Shown piece after piece: positions 1 through 7,604 of a DNA stretch of 14,180 bases. The notes beneath the pieces are model-generated. The model was not told where the DNA came from. It did not search any database and saw nothing but the letters and a program-made list of their open reading frames with translations. A program made the position numbers and the translations under genes. Source of the stretch: Verrucomicrobiia bacterium (lineage in GTDB: Bacteria; Verrucomicrobiota; Verrucomicrobiia; Opitutales; Opitutaceae); NCBI GenBank assembly GCA_030424825.1, contig JAUHWE010000043.1:1-14180 (forward strand), read 5' to 3'. Position 1 is the stretch's first letter. Each line of letters begins with the position of its first letter.

Positions 1-58
1 GTCTTTTCAGAATTTCTGATTTGAGTTCGACCGGCGCCTCGCCTCATTCTCGCTTCCG

Positions 59-856
59 ATGTCCATGCAGTTTTCCATCCTCGGCAGTAGCAGCTCCGGC
101 AACAGCGGGCTCCTGATCACGGAAAACTGCAAGATCCTCGTCGACGCAGGATTCAGCTGCAAGCGGCTCTGCGGCATGCTCGAGGAACGCGGGGTGCGAC
201 CGGAGGAGATCGACGCGATATTCGTCACCCACGAGCACACCGACCACACCGCCGGCATTTCCACCTTCGCCAAAAAGTTCTCCCCGGTCGTCTTCGCCAA
301 CATGATGACCGCCCGAGCGGTCCAGCCGAAGCTCAAGCACAAGCCTAACTGGAAAATCTTCAACACGGGCTCCACCTTCCAGTTCAACGGCCTCACCGTC
401 GAAAGCTTCTCCGTGCCGCACGACGCCCACGACCCCGTAGGGTTCAAGTTCAAAACCGGACGAGGCGACGACCTCTTCTCCCCAGTTCGCAGCCTTGCCT
501 GGCTCACCGACCTCGGATTCGCTCCTCTCGGCATCGCCGAGCGCATTCGAGATGTTGATACGCTCATCGTCGAATCCAACTATTGCCCGCAACTGCTCGA
601 ACGGGACGAAAAACGTCCCTGGTCCATCAAGCAGCGCATCAGCGGTCGGCATGGCCACCTTTCCAATCGAGCGGCTTGCGACCTCCTCGAGTCGATCGAC
701 AGCCCGAGCTGGAGTCAGGTTTTCCTCGCCCACTTGAGCCGAGACTGCAACAGTGCGGACGCCATTCAGAACGTGTTTTCCAGTTTGAGACAACGATCCA
801 CCTATCGCATCGACACCATCGAAGCCGGTGAAGGCTCCGCCCTTCGCAGGGTCTAG
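59..856 (+). CDS. WalJ/YycJ-like metallo-beta-lactamase fold hydrolase
   Basis: A 265-residue single-domain hydrolase of the metallo-beta-lactamase fold. Visible: an N-terminal strand and glycine/serine turn with GNSG (14-17), the dinuclear metal motif HEHTDH (58-63), the second metal region PHDAHDP (120-126), a TDLG aspartate (152), ESN (173-175), RHGHLSN (198-204) and a late histidine in AHLSRD (225-230). This pattern and length match the YycJ/WalJ family, whose Bacillus member sits with the WalRK genes and has been linked to cell-wall control and DNA repair; some relatives are annotated as exonucleases. No signal peptide or membrane segment is seen, so it is cytosolic. The first ATG is used; a second ATG two codons later is equally possible, and no Shine-Dalgarno precedes either. 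No walRK genes are nearby. Family is secure; substrate is unknown. Confidence 0.9.
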   Translation: MSMQFSILGSSSSGNSGLLITENCKILVDAGFSCKRLCGMLEERGVRPEEIDAIFVTHEHTDHTAGISTFAKKFSPVVFANMMTARAVQPKLKHKPNWKIFNTGSTFQFNGLTVESFSVPHDAHDPVGFKFKTGRGDDLFSPVRSLAWLTDLGFAPLGIAERIRDVDTLIVESNYCPQLLERDEKRPWSIKQRISGRHGHLSNRAACDLLESIDSPSWSQVFLAHLSRDCNSADAIQNVFSSLRQRSTYRIDTIEAGEGSALRRV

Positions 857-950
857 GACGCAGGGCAACTAATTGCCGGACTCGCTTCTCGACAGAGATA
901 TCGCTTCCTCCTCTTATTCAGGTCCAGTTTTATAAGAACAAAAATTTGCT

Positions 951-2399
951 ATGACTCCAAATCCTCCACGAAGAGCACGGCGCACAAAGATTGTCTTCAC
1001 CATCGGTCCCTCCACCGACAGCGAAGAAATGCTCGAAACCTTAATGTCGGTTCACTTTGTCGACGTCTGCCGCATCAACATGGCCCACGCAAACCACGAT
1101 TACGTGCGCACAATTTGCCGGCGTATTCGGAATTTGGGTGAGAAATTAGGGCGTCCGCTTTCCATCATGATGGATATCAAAGGCCCGGAAATTCGGACCG
1201 GAGTGGTGGAGAAGCCGATCCAACTCGAAGTCGGCCAGCTCTTCGATTTCATCGTTTCGCCCGACGCGCCACAGTCCGAGGACGTTCGATCGGTCAGCGT
1301 GAATTATCCTAATCTCGCGAGCGGAATCGAAGTCGGCGGCGATATTCTCGTAGACAACGGGCTCATCCGCCTTGAAGTACTTGAGAAAAACGCCCAGCGA
1401 ATTCGCTGCAAAGTAGTCATTCCGGGTGAGCTCCATAGTCGACGGCATATCAACCTACCTGGAGTCAAAGTCGACTTGCCCGCTATTACTGAAAAGGACC
1501 AAGGGGACGCCTTGGTGGGAATCGAGGAAGGGGTGGATCTCTTTGCCCTTTCGTTCGTGCGTGAGGAAAATGACATTAGGATCCTCCGTGGATTTCTCGA
1601 CGAAAATGGCGGACACGACGCTCGAATTATCGCCAAGATCGAGGACCAGTCAGCGATTACCAACTTGGAAGGTATCATCGGCGAAGCCGATGGACTCATG
1701 GTCGCTCGCGGCGATCTCGGTATCGAGTGCCCCTTTGAAACCCTTCCGATCATCCAACACAATGCGGTGAGATCCTGCCTTCGCTTGGGCAAGCCTGTGA
1801 TCATCGCAACTCACATGCTTGAGTCGATGATCTCCAACCCGATTCCAACCCGGGCCGAGGTGTCCGACGTCGCCATCGCCATCGAAGAAGAAGCCGACTG
1901 TGTCATGCTCTCTGGCGAGACCACTATTGGCAAGTACCCGATCCAGTGCGTGGAAGCTCTCACGAAAATCTCCAAAGCGATTGACCAAGACGGAAAGAAA
2001 TTCAACTTCGCCCAAGAGCTCGTTCTGACCACCGACAAGGCCCGTATCCAGCATTCCGCCGTCATCATGGCCAACGAACTAGATGCCGTAGCGATTCTCT
2101 GCTTCACCCGAAGCGGCTCCATGGCTCGAGGCGTTTCGGCCCAGCGACCTCGAACCTCGCCGATTTTCGCGTTTACCAATTCCGTCGAAACCGTTCGGAA
2201 GCTGCGTCTCCACCACGGGGTCGTGCCCTTCCAGATGATTTTCTGCACGGAACCGGAAGCAACGGTAGCTCGAGCCATGAAGGTACTGGTTTCCCGAGGC
2301 TACTTGAAACCGGGCGACAAAATCGTTCTCGTTTCCGACACACTTGCCAGTGACCGGGTTATCGATAGCATCCAGCTGCGAACCGTCGACGAATTCTAG
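951..2399 (+). CDS. pyk: Pyruvate kinase
   Basis: Converts phosphoenolpyruvate and ADP to pyruvate and ATP, the last step of glycolysis, in the cytosol. At 482 residues it has the normal bacterial length. Seen: TKIVFTIGPS at the N-terminus (12-21), CRINMAH (40-46), KGPEIRTG (77-84), the lid (B) domain about 88-175, the catalytic lysine K229 in IAKIED, Mg ligands E231 and D255 (ARGDLG), T287 in ATHMLESM, PTRAEVSD (299-306), MLSGET and a complete C-terminal domain. THM in place of TQM and VAIAI in place of VANAV resemble plastid-type enzymes from memory. Odd: the usual serine of the N-[FM]-S-H motif, a potassium ligand, is alanine (A45), and the residue after D75 is Ile, not Thr, although E80 of the K-dependent class is kept. 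The gene lies 94 bases after the preceding hydrolase; no Shine-Dalgarno is visible. Identity is firm. Confidence 0.97.
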   Translation: MTPNPPRRARRTKIVFTIGPSTDSEEMLETLMSVHFVDVCRINMAHANHDYVRTICRRIRNLGEKLGRPLSIMMDIKGPEIRTGVVEKPIQLEVGQLFDFIVSPDAPQSEDVRSVSVNYPNLASGIEVGGDILVDNGLIRLEVLEKNAQRIRCKVVIPGELHSRRHINLPGVKVDLPAITEKDQGDALVGIEEGVDLFALSFVREENDIRILRGFLDENGGHDARIIAKIEDQSAITNLEGIIGEADGLMVARGDLGIECPFETLPIIQHNAVRSCLRLGKPVIIATHMLESMISNPIPTRAEVSDVAIAIEEEADCVMLSGETTIGKYPIQCVEALTKISKAIDQDGKKFNFAQELVLTTDKARIQHSAVIMANELDAVAILCFTRSGSMARGVSAQRPRTSPIFAFTNSVETVRKLRLHHGVVPFQMIFCTEPEATVARAMKVLVSRGYLKPGDKIVLVSDTLASDRVIDSIQLRTVDEF

Positions 2400-2432
2400 A
2401 GGAGCAACCAATATATCGAAAAATGCAGGGGC

Positions 2433-2476
2433 GTCGCTTGCGGCGACCGCGTTACCCTCAATAATACACTTTATTG
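2433..2476. terminator. Possible bidirectional terminator between convergent genes
   Basis: The 96-base gap between pyruvate kinase and the convergent DUF2064 gene holds two small perfect inverted repeats: GTCGC-TTGCG-GCGAC (2433-2447) and CAATAA-TACACT-TTATTG (2459-2476). Neither is followed by a real T-run, apart from TTTT at 2480-2483 on the + strand. Position fits transcription ends on both strands, but both stems are short, so this is weak. Confidence 0.25.
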
Positions 2477-2495
2477 CGATTTTCCCGAGCACCCT

Positions 2496-3140
2496 TCAGG
2501 CGTCTGGAAGCGACAAGCGGGCCCAAAGGCTAGGATCCACCAACCTACGTTGATCCTTCAAATCATCCCAATTATCGACATCCACTCGTTCCTCCAACCG
2601 TTCATAGCGTTGATTTACATTTTGTATCCGTTTTATGGTTTCATTCAAAACGGATGAACTCCCCCAATCAATGCCCTCGAATAACGAAGGTTCCAATCGG
2701 TTCATCCCTAGCAAATAGTATCCCCCATCCAATGCGGGACCTAGCACGTAATCGGAATGGTCCAGGGTCACGGCCGCGTCTTTTAATGCCGCTTTGTCGA
2801 GCCCCAGACAGTCCGCACCTAGGAAGATGACCCTTCGATCCTTATCCTGGAGATAGGAAGATCGAGCCGCGCGCCGCATGCGGTCCCCCAGATCCCCATC
2901 ACCTTGCGGATTCAAATGCACTTCCGTTCCAAGCCATTCCCGCATCGACGATTCTTGATCCTCGGGAGAGAATCGTACCTCCACATCCCAGTCTGAAGGA
3001 ATCACCTGCAACTGTCGCTTCCCCATCCAGCGATAAAGTTCCAATGCGGCTGCCTCTCCAATGCTTTTCGCCAGCCTCGTTTTAACGGCTCCCAACTCGG
3101 GTGCCTTGTACATGAGAATCGCCCTAATAGGAACGGACAT
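2496..3140 (-). CDS. DUF2064 / TIGR04282-type glycosyltransferase-like protein
   Basis: A 214-residue cytosolic protein of the DUF2064 family, which has a GT-A/nucleotidyltransferase fold related to CofC-like enzymes. Seen: the opening strand with KAPELGAVKTRLA (12-24), QGDGDLGDRM (79-88), the metal-site region GADCLGLD (108-115), GPALDGGYYLLG (134-145), the FEGIDWGSSSVL segment (154-165) and a closing VDVDNWDDL (186-194), all characteristic of the family. I start at the Met of MSVPIRAIL because the family begins directly with this strand; a longer frame up to 3191 adds 17 residues that look untranslated. The start lies 17 bases inside the end of the upstream membrane-protein gene, so the two are probably translated together. 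Some members were named glycosyltransferases by association with arsenosugar loci, which are not seen here. Donor and acceptor are unknown. Confidence 0.85.
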   Translation of the reverse strand: MSVPIRAILMYKAPELGAVKTRLAKSIGEAAALELYRWMGKRQLQVIPSDWDVEVRFSPEDQESSMREWLGTEVHLNPQGDGDLGDRMRRAARSSYLQDKDRRVIFLGADCLGLDKAALKDAAVTLDHSDYVLGPALDGGYYLLGMNRLEPSLFEGIDWGSSSVLNETIKRIQNVNQRYERLEERVDVDNWDDLKDQRRLVDPSLWARLSLPDA

Positions 3141-4518
3141 AAAACCCACTGCTTTTGGTGCGAAAGGTAATCGCGTACCACAACACGCCAATGAGGAAAG
3201 GTATCCACAATGCGGCGCTGTGCCACGATTTCAAGGCAACGGGACCCTCTCCTCCTACAAATGCGGCAAAATAGATAAACGCAGAAAGGGAGACCAGCCG
3301 AAAGCCCAGATGCATCGTTCCCAATGCAAAGGGGGCCATCCACAAAAAATCCCATGGGTACACGGCCACAGCGAGGATCAAATAAGTGCCAATGTAGAGA
3401 TTCGCGAATCGCTCCATACTCGCATTTCGAAATATCAGCAATAAGGATACGATCAGTACGAGCCAAAAGAAAAATTCAGGACTCAATCCCATTCCGATTC
3501 GACTCAATGTCCCGGGCAGGAGCGACAACGTGTCCGCAAACACGGTCGCGGAAAAAGGCGATATCATCTTAAGGTCCACATTTAGCGTCACCGAACCCCA
3601 ACCATTGAAAGCAAGCAAAGGAATCAGCCCCACGAATAAAATGGCCACCCCCGTTTTGATTCCGGACTTCACAAGGACGTGCCAAAACATCCAGAGGACG
3701 ATCGGCAGAAAAACGAGATTCATCGCCGCAGCGAGCCCCATCAACAGTGCCGCGAAACTCACCATTTGACCCGGGCCACCACTCAACCCCCCATTGGTGC
3801 TGATAATTACCGCTCCTCCTTTTCGATCCACCCAGGCTTCCCAAATCAGAAATCCTCCCAAGGCAGGCAGAATCATTAGACTTTCCATATGCCCTTCTCC
3901 AGCGACGCTAAAAGCGACCAATGGATTCCATCCGTACAAGGCCGCTTTTTGAGAACCGTAGCGCATCGCTAGAATTATACATATCCAAATATCTACTACA
4001 AGTAGTATCGTTTTGATACCCCACCCGTTGAACCCCATTCCATAAAAAAGCCGAAAAATGGCTAGGCTGAGTGGCGACTGACTGGAAGCTTGATCCTTGT
4101 CGCGTATCCGCTCCCACGAATCACTGCGAAGCAACTCTAGTTCTTCTGCCCCCGGTGAGACCTCGTAGGGATTAAAGTTCGAATCGAGCACTTCTCCCTC
4201 CCACATGCGTCGGACCAAATCTTCCGAGACGGGCAACGGTAGAAACAAGAGTCGACCCACAACCGCAACGCCGATCATGAGCCACATCCAACGCTTGCTG
4301 TTAAACCAGCTCAGAAAAAAACCACAGGATGCGAGCAACGCACCCACCAGAAAACTCGATACGTTTTCACCCAATTCAGGCAAACCCGCCACGGACATTC
4401 GGTAGCAACCAAGCAGGAAGAGAAATGCGGAAAACAGAAAGAGAACCAGTTCTTTCTTTGTAGCCCGATAAAATACCGAGTTAGAGGATTTCTCGTAATA
4501 TGTAAGCGACCTTAACAT
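3124..4518 (-). CDS. Polytopic membrane protein, GT-C mannosyltransferase-like
   Basis: A 464-residue integral membrane protein with roughly ten or more hydrophobic segments (first near 24-38, then 56-71, 78-94, 168-185 and onward to the C-terminus). Between the second and third clusters lies an extracytoplasmic-type loop with SEDLVRRMWEGEV (98-110) and NFNPYEVSP (114-122), which matches the D-x-x-R-Y-x-W-D-G...NPY pattern of GT-C polyprenyl-phosphate-sugar-dependent glycosyltransferases (GT87/DUF2029-like). Further family-like marks are WERIRDKD (135-142), WNPL (197-200), GEGHMESL (207-214) and YPWDFLWMAP (387-396). The expected role is transfer of a sugar from a lipid carrier to an envelope acceptor; the acceptor is unknown. 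It overlaps the following DUF2064 gene by 17 bases. A nearby in-frame alternative start was not seen. Superfamily is likely, exact activity is not established. Confidence 0.75.
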   Translation of the reverse strand: MLRSLTYYEKSSNSVFYRATKKELVLFLFSAFLFLLGCYRMSVAGLPELGENVSSFLVGALLASCGFFLSWFNSKRWMWLMIGVAVVGRLLFLPLPVSEDLVRRMWEGEVLDSNFNPYEVSPGAEELELLRSDSWERIRDKDQASSQSPLSLAIFRLFYGMGFNGWGIKTILLVVDIWICIILAMRYGSQKAALYGWNPLVAFSVAGEGHMESLMILPALGGFLIWEAWVDRKGGAVIISTNGGLSGGPGQMVSFAALLMGLAAAMNLVFLPIVLWMFWHVLVKSGIKTGVAILFVGLIPLLAFNGWGSVTLNVDLKMISPFSATVFADTLSLLPGTLSRIGMGLSPEFFFWLVLIVSLLLIFRNASMERFANLYIGTYLILAVAVYPWDFLWMAPFALGTMHLGFRLVSLSAFIYFAAFVGGEGPVALKSWHSAALWIPFLIGVLWYAITFRTKSSGFYVRSY

Positions 4519-4837
4519 CAGTAGCTAAATCAACAAGTTTCTCACTATTAAATACTTAGTTCTATTATGCGGTCTCAAGTTCGAGAATTTCTCAATCTGG
4601 GGAACAGGCAATTGGGTCATCATCAAAAAAGGCGGTTCCTACCAGGTCGAGTCCTAGCAGACAAATCGCTTTACAAAGCCACTTCATTTCTCCCGCTCTA
4701 GCAAGCCGCAATCCATTGATAGGCAGATTTTTCCATCCAGAATGCGGTCAGGAAACACCCACTCCTTTGCTCCTACCTCATCGGACGTAGCATGAATTAA
4801 GCTTGAACGCTCTACGGTTGCTCCTGTCTCTAGTTCG
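4519..4837. other. Intergenic gap between divergent genes, no convincing gene
   Basis: A 319-base spacer. Its left part is AT-rich and holds the candidate minus-strand promoter. A start-less + frame (4529-4657) ends in a peptide that looks protein-like (SIWGTGNWVIIKKGGSYQVES read to the stop, less its first residue in what I would trust), and a separate 43-codon ATG frame begins at 4567. A minus-strand frame of 82 codons begins inside the DUF255 gene and covers 4684-4837. None has a recognisable domain or a ribosome binding site. The promoter of the DUF255 gene must lie here but I cannot pick it out. Confidence 0.5.
4549..4578 (-). promoter_or_regulatory. Candidate promoter of the GT-C / DUF2064 unit
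   Basis: Read on the minus strand: TTGAGA (4578-4573) as a -35 element, an 18-base spacer and TATTTA (4554-4549) as a -10 element, in an AT-rich stretch just ahead of the membrane-protein start at 4518. The implied leader is about 25 bases. Consensus match only; other housekeeping promoters in this lineage are not known to me. Confidence 0.35.
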
Positions 4838-7072
4838 ATGCCTTTCCGCCACGCCCCTTCCTTCGCGATTCTATCCGGCCTGATGCTCAGCGGCATTTTG
4901 CTCAATGCGGAAACACCCCCGCCTGATGCCAAGCCAAACCGGCTTCTAACGGAACAATCCCCCTACCTTCAACAGCATGCCTACAATCCGGTCGACTGGT
5001 TCCCTTGGGGCGATGAGGCTTTCGCCAAAGCAAAGGCAGAAGGAAAAATCGTTCTTCTCTCAATCGGCTACTCCACCTGCCATTGGTGTCACGTCATGAA
5101 TCGCGAGTCCTTTTCCAATCCGGAAATCGCCGCCTACCTCAACGAGAATTTCGTTTGCATCAAAGTAGACCGGGAAGAACGGCCCGATATTGACAGCGTC
5201 TACATGAATTTCGTCCAGCAGCTCACGGGTGGCGGAGGCTGGCCGCTCAATGTCTGGCTCACTCCAGATCGCAATCCGTTTTTCGGAGGAACCTACTTCC
5301 CGCCTGACCGGAGTCGCGGAACACCAGGGGCCACATTCCCCGAGCTTCTATCACGTATTCAAGAAATGTGGACATCCGACCCGAATAGCGTAGTCGAACG
5401 CAGCGAGCAAATCGTCTCAACACTCAACGAATTCGCCGCCCAGTCGGACAACGCTTCCAGACCGAACCTTGATGTCGAACTGGTCGCTTCGACGATTGAA
5501 TCGTTTCAAAGCGCTTTCAACGCACGAACGGGAGCCTTCGGGGCCGGGCCTAATTTTCCCAGTGCCGCTAACCTTTCTTTTCTTTTAAAAGCGAGCGTTG
5601 TCAAAGAACTAGATGCCGCTCAGCGAGCGGTAGCAAAACGCATGGCCCTTGGCTCCCTCGATTCGATCCTGACCGGAGGTATCCAGGACCACCTTGGAGG
5701 CGGGTTTCATCGCTACACCGTAGATGGAGAATGGAAACTCCCCCACTACGAGAAAATGCTCTACGACCAGGCGACTTTGATAAAGGCCTATGTCGATGCA
5801 TGGAAAAGCGCACGCGACGAAAAATACCGGGATGTCATTGTAAACACCTGCGAATATCTCCTCCGAGACCTGCGTCACGAACAGGGTGCGTTCTATAGCG
5901 CTGAAGACGCCGAGAGTTATGAATCCAGCGATGCCAAAGAAAAACGCGAAGGCGCATTCTACGTCTGGAGCATCGAAGAACTCAATGCCGCCTTGACCGA
6001 CCCGAAGCTGGCTTCGATCGCCCGATCGTACTACACTTTCAGCGAAAACGGGAACGCCCCTTCAGGTCCATTCAATACTGCCGAAGTCGCCGGTTACAAC
6101 ACCCTCCGCATCGAGAAATCGATCGCCGACCTCGCTACCGAATTCCATCTGACCGAGAAAGAGATCCACGAGAAACTCGAACGCATCAAGACCACCCTTT
6201 TCAATTTCCGATCTCAACGCCCTCGCCCCCACCTTGACGACAAAATCATCACATCCTGGAACGGACTCGCCATCTCAGCCTTGTCTCAAGCAGCCCAAAC
6301 CCTAGGCAAACCTGAATACGCCCAAGCGGCCTCCGAAGCCGCTCACTTTATCCAGTCAAACCTCTTCAATCCAGCGAATGGACAGCTCACTCGACTGTAT
6401 CGAAATGCCCCTTCCTCGGTAGAAGCATTCGCCGACGACTACGCCTACCTAATCGAGGGCTTAGTGGATCTCTATGAAGCGACTGCAGACCCCCAATGGC
6501 TTGATTGGGCGAATACACTGCAGAAGACGCAGATTTCCTTATTCTACGACGAAGCGAATGGCGGTTTTTTCGGATTCAAAGCCAGCGAGGAAATCGTCTT
6601 TGACCAAACCAAAGACAGTTTCGACGGCGCCATTCCCAGCACGAATTCGACGAGTGTTAAAAACCTCGCTCGCCTCGGCCAGTTCTTCGACAACGCAGAC
6701 TACACGGACAAGGCCCGTCAATCGATATTGTCGTTCCTTCCCTCCCTAACGAAAGCGCCCATGAGTATGCCCGCCTTGCTCGACGCGGCTCTCTACGTTA
6801 TCAAAAAGCCGATACAGATCGTGATCGCAGAAAAGCCGGGCAACACGTCGATGCGCACGATCGCCAGCGAAATCCTTTTGCCAAATCGTCTCCTTCTCCA
6901 CGCGGACTCCGGTGCCAGTCAAAAATACCTCGGAGAACACCTGCCTTTCATCCAGAGCGCTCACGCCATCGACGGGAATCCCACTGCCTATGTATGCGAG
7001 AATTTCGTTTGCCAGCTCCCCGCCCGTTCCCCGGAAGCGCTCATGGAGCAGCTGGGCAATTTGGTGAAGTAG
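4838..7072 (+). CDS. Exported DUF255 (YyaL/SPATA20-like) thioredoxin-domain protein
   Basis: A 744-residue two-domain protein. Residues 1-24 form a signal peptide (MPFRHAPS, a hydrophobic core [14 protein letters not shown], cleavage likely after LNA), followed by a short Pro-rich linker. The thioredoxin-like DUF255 domain starts at [14 protein letters not shown] (34-47), with NPVDWFPWG, the redox pair in TCHWCHVM (C81, C84) and [14 protein letters not shown] with GGTYFPP. The rest is a long alpha-helical six-hairpin-type toroid with [20 protein letters not shown] (about 467-476) and ending in CENFVC (C720, C725). Known homologues include YyaL and SPATA20; their reaction is not settled. Relatives I recall usually begin near the NRL motif, so the exported form is notable; the start is fixed by the signal peptide. 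No Shine-Dalgarno is visible. No redox or sugar gene is adjacent to explain its substrate. Confidence 0.92.
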   Translation: MPFRHAPSFAILSGLMLSGILLNAETPPPDAKPNRLLTEQSPYLQQHAYNPVDWFPWGDEAFAKAKAEGKIVLLSIGYSTCHWCHVMNRESFSNPEIAAYLNENFVCIKVDREERPDIDSVYMNFVQQLTGGGGWPLNVWLTPDRNPFFGGTYFPPDRSRGTPGATFPELLSRIQEMWTSDPNSVVERSEQIVSTLNEFAAQSDNASRPNLDVELVASTIESFQSAFNARTGAFGAGPNFPSAANLSFLLKASVVKELDAAQRAVAKRMALGSLDSILTGGIQDHLGGGFHRYTVDGEWKLPHYEKMLYDQATLIKAYVDAWKSARDEKYRDVIVNTCEYLLRDLRHEQGAFYSAEDAESYESSDAKEKREGAFYVWSIEELNAALTDPKLASIARSYYTFSENGNAPSGPFNTAEVAGYNTLRIEKSIADLATEFHLTEKEIHEKLERIKTTLFNFRSQRPRPHLDDKIITSWNGLAISALSQAAQTLGKPEYAQAASEAAHFIQSNLFNPANGQLTRLYRNAPSSVEAFADDYAYLIEGLVDLYEATADPQWLDWANTLQKTQISLFYDEANGGFFGFKASEEIVFDQTKDSFDGAIPSTNSTSVKNLARLGQFFDNADYTDKARQSILSFLPSLTKAPMSMPALLDAALYVIKKPIQIVIAEKPGNTSMRTIASEILLPNRLLLHADSGASQKYLGEHLPFIQSAHAIDGNPTAYVCENFVCQLPARSPEALMEQLGNLVK

Positions 7073-7075
7073 CTC

Positions 7076-7120
7076 CCCGTTTCGAGAGGCCCGGCTCAAC
7101 CGGAACGCCAGCGAAACGGG
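7076..7120. terminator. Stem-loop terminator shared by convergent genes
   Basis: A perfect 9-base inverted repeat, CCCGTTTCG (7076-7084) with CGAAACGGG (7112-7120), encloses 27 bases that hold a second CCGG-CTCAA-CCGG hairpin. It starts four bases after the DUF255 stop codon and ends 11 bases before the stop of the convergent DUF6941 gene. Only TTT follows on +, so it is not a classical T-tailed terminator, but it may act on both strands. Confidence 0.5.
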
Positions 7121-7131
7121 TTTCGCCTGCC

Positions 7132-7554
7132 TCAATTGTCCATCGTTCCTCGTACCTGCTTCTTCATCGCCCGAGCCACGGTTAGCGGGACGGAACCTTG
7201 CAGCACATCATCCATGAACAACGCGATTTCATGATTCCCAAACTCGTCTATCTTCAACTTGTTGAGATTTAAAACCATGTTCACCGCGATGGAGGGTCGG
7301 TTCGGAGGCGCCTTGACCGAAAAATTCGCCTTCATTTCAGGCATCAACTGGATGCCTTTGCTGTTTCTACGACTAATTTTCAACTGATGGGCACCCGCTT
7401 CGTCACTCGTGAATCGCATACGAGTCACAATGCAGCAACGGTCTCGAATCACCGGCGTTTTTGGCGCCGCAATTCCCTCAAACACTCCTAACACATTGAG
7501 CCGCCCTTGGTAATCAGTCGCTGCATCGCAAATCGCTAGCATTTCAATTTTCAT
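7132..7554 (-). CDS. DUF6941 family protein
   Basis: A 140-residue soluble protein without signal peptide or membrane segment. The opening MKIEMLAICDAATDYQGRLN and then VLGVFEGI, the central RCCIVTRMRF strand and the later VNMVLNLNKLKI / GNHEIALFMDD strands match the pattern I recall for the DUF6941 family: a mostly beta-strand protein of about 130-150 residues. No function is known to me. It is the last gene of the NfeD/FloA cluster, 50 bases behind the preceding gene on the same strand; the gap holds a small hairpin. The neighbourhood suggests, but does not show, a role at the membrane microdomain. The start fits the family N-terminus exactly; no Shine-Dalgarno precedes it. The name rests on remembered sequence pattern. 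Confidence 0.8.
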   Translation of the reverse strand: MKIEMLAICDAATDYQGRLNVLGVFEGIAAPKTPVIRDRCCIVTRMRFTSDEAGAHQLKISRRNSKGIQLMPEMKANFSVKAPPNRPSIAVNMVLNLNKLKIDEFGNHEIALFMDDVLQGSVPLTVARAMKKQVRGTMDN

Positions 7555-7567
7555 AGGGAATGCGGGC

Positions 7568-7583
7568 GACGCTCTGAAGCGTC
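7568..7583. other. Perfect 6-base-pair hairpin inside the flotillin operon
   Basis: GACGCT-CTGA-AGCGTC, a six-pair GC-rich stem with a four-base loop, ends 14 bases before the DUF6941 start in the direction of transcription (minus strand). No T-run follows on the minus strand, so it is not a standard terminator for this operon; it could be a processing or mRNA-stability element or affect ribosome access. On the + strand it is followed by TGTCTTT. Confidence 0.4.
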
Positions 7584-7604
7584 TGTCTTTCTCGTTTGCT
7601 CAAA

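Noticed and set aside
44..868. Long minus-strand open frame opposite the hydrolase gene, plus another at 7-579
   Set aside because: Both lie antisense to a gene with clear metallo-beta-lactamase motifs; the translations are low in complexity and show no domain.
1851..1890. Ile in SDVAIAI of pyruvate kinase where many bacterial enzymes have Asn
   Set aside because: The same change is usual in plastid-type pyruvate kinases as I recall, so it is a subfamily mark, not damage.
3002..3466. Minus and plus frames over 100 codons inside the GT-C gene (also 3061-3444, 3530-3769)
   Set aside because: They are in other frames of a gene with clear membrane segments and family motifs, and show no domain of their own.
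4630..4665. tRNA-like stretch AGGTCGAGTCCT, resembling a T-arm
   Set aside because: The stem is only three pairs, and no acceptor, D or anticodon arm could be built around it.
4684..4932. 82-codon minus frame overlapping the DUF255 start
   Set aside because: It overlaps the well-supported signal peptide of the DUF255 gene and has no recognisable motif or ribosome site.
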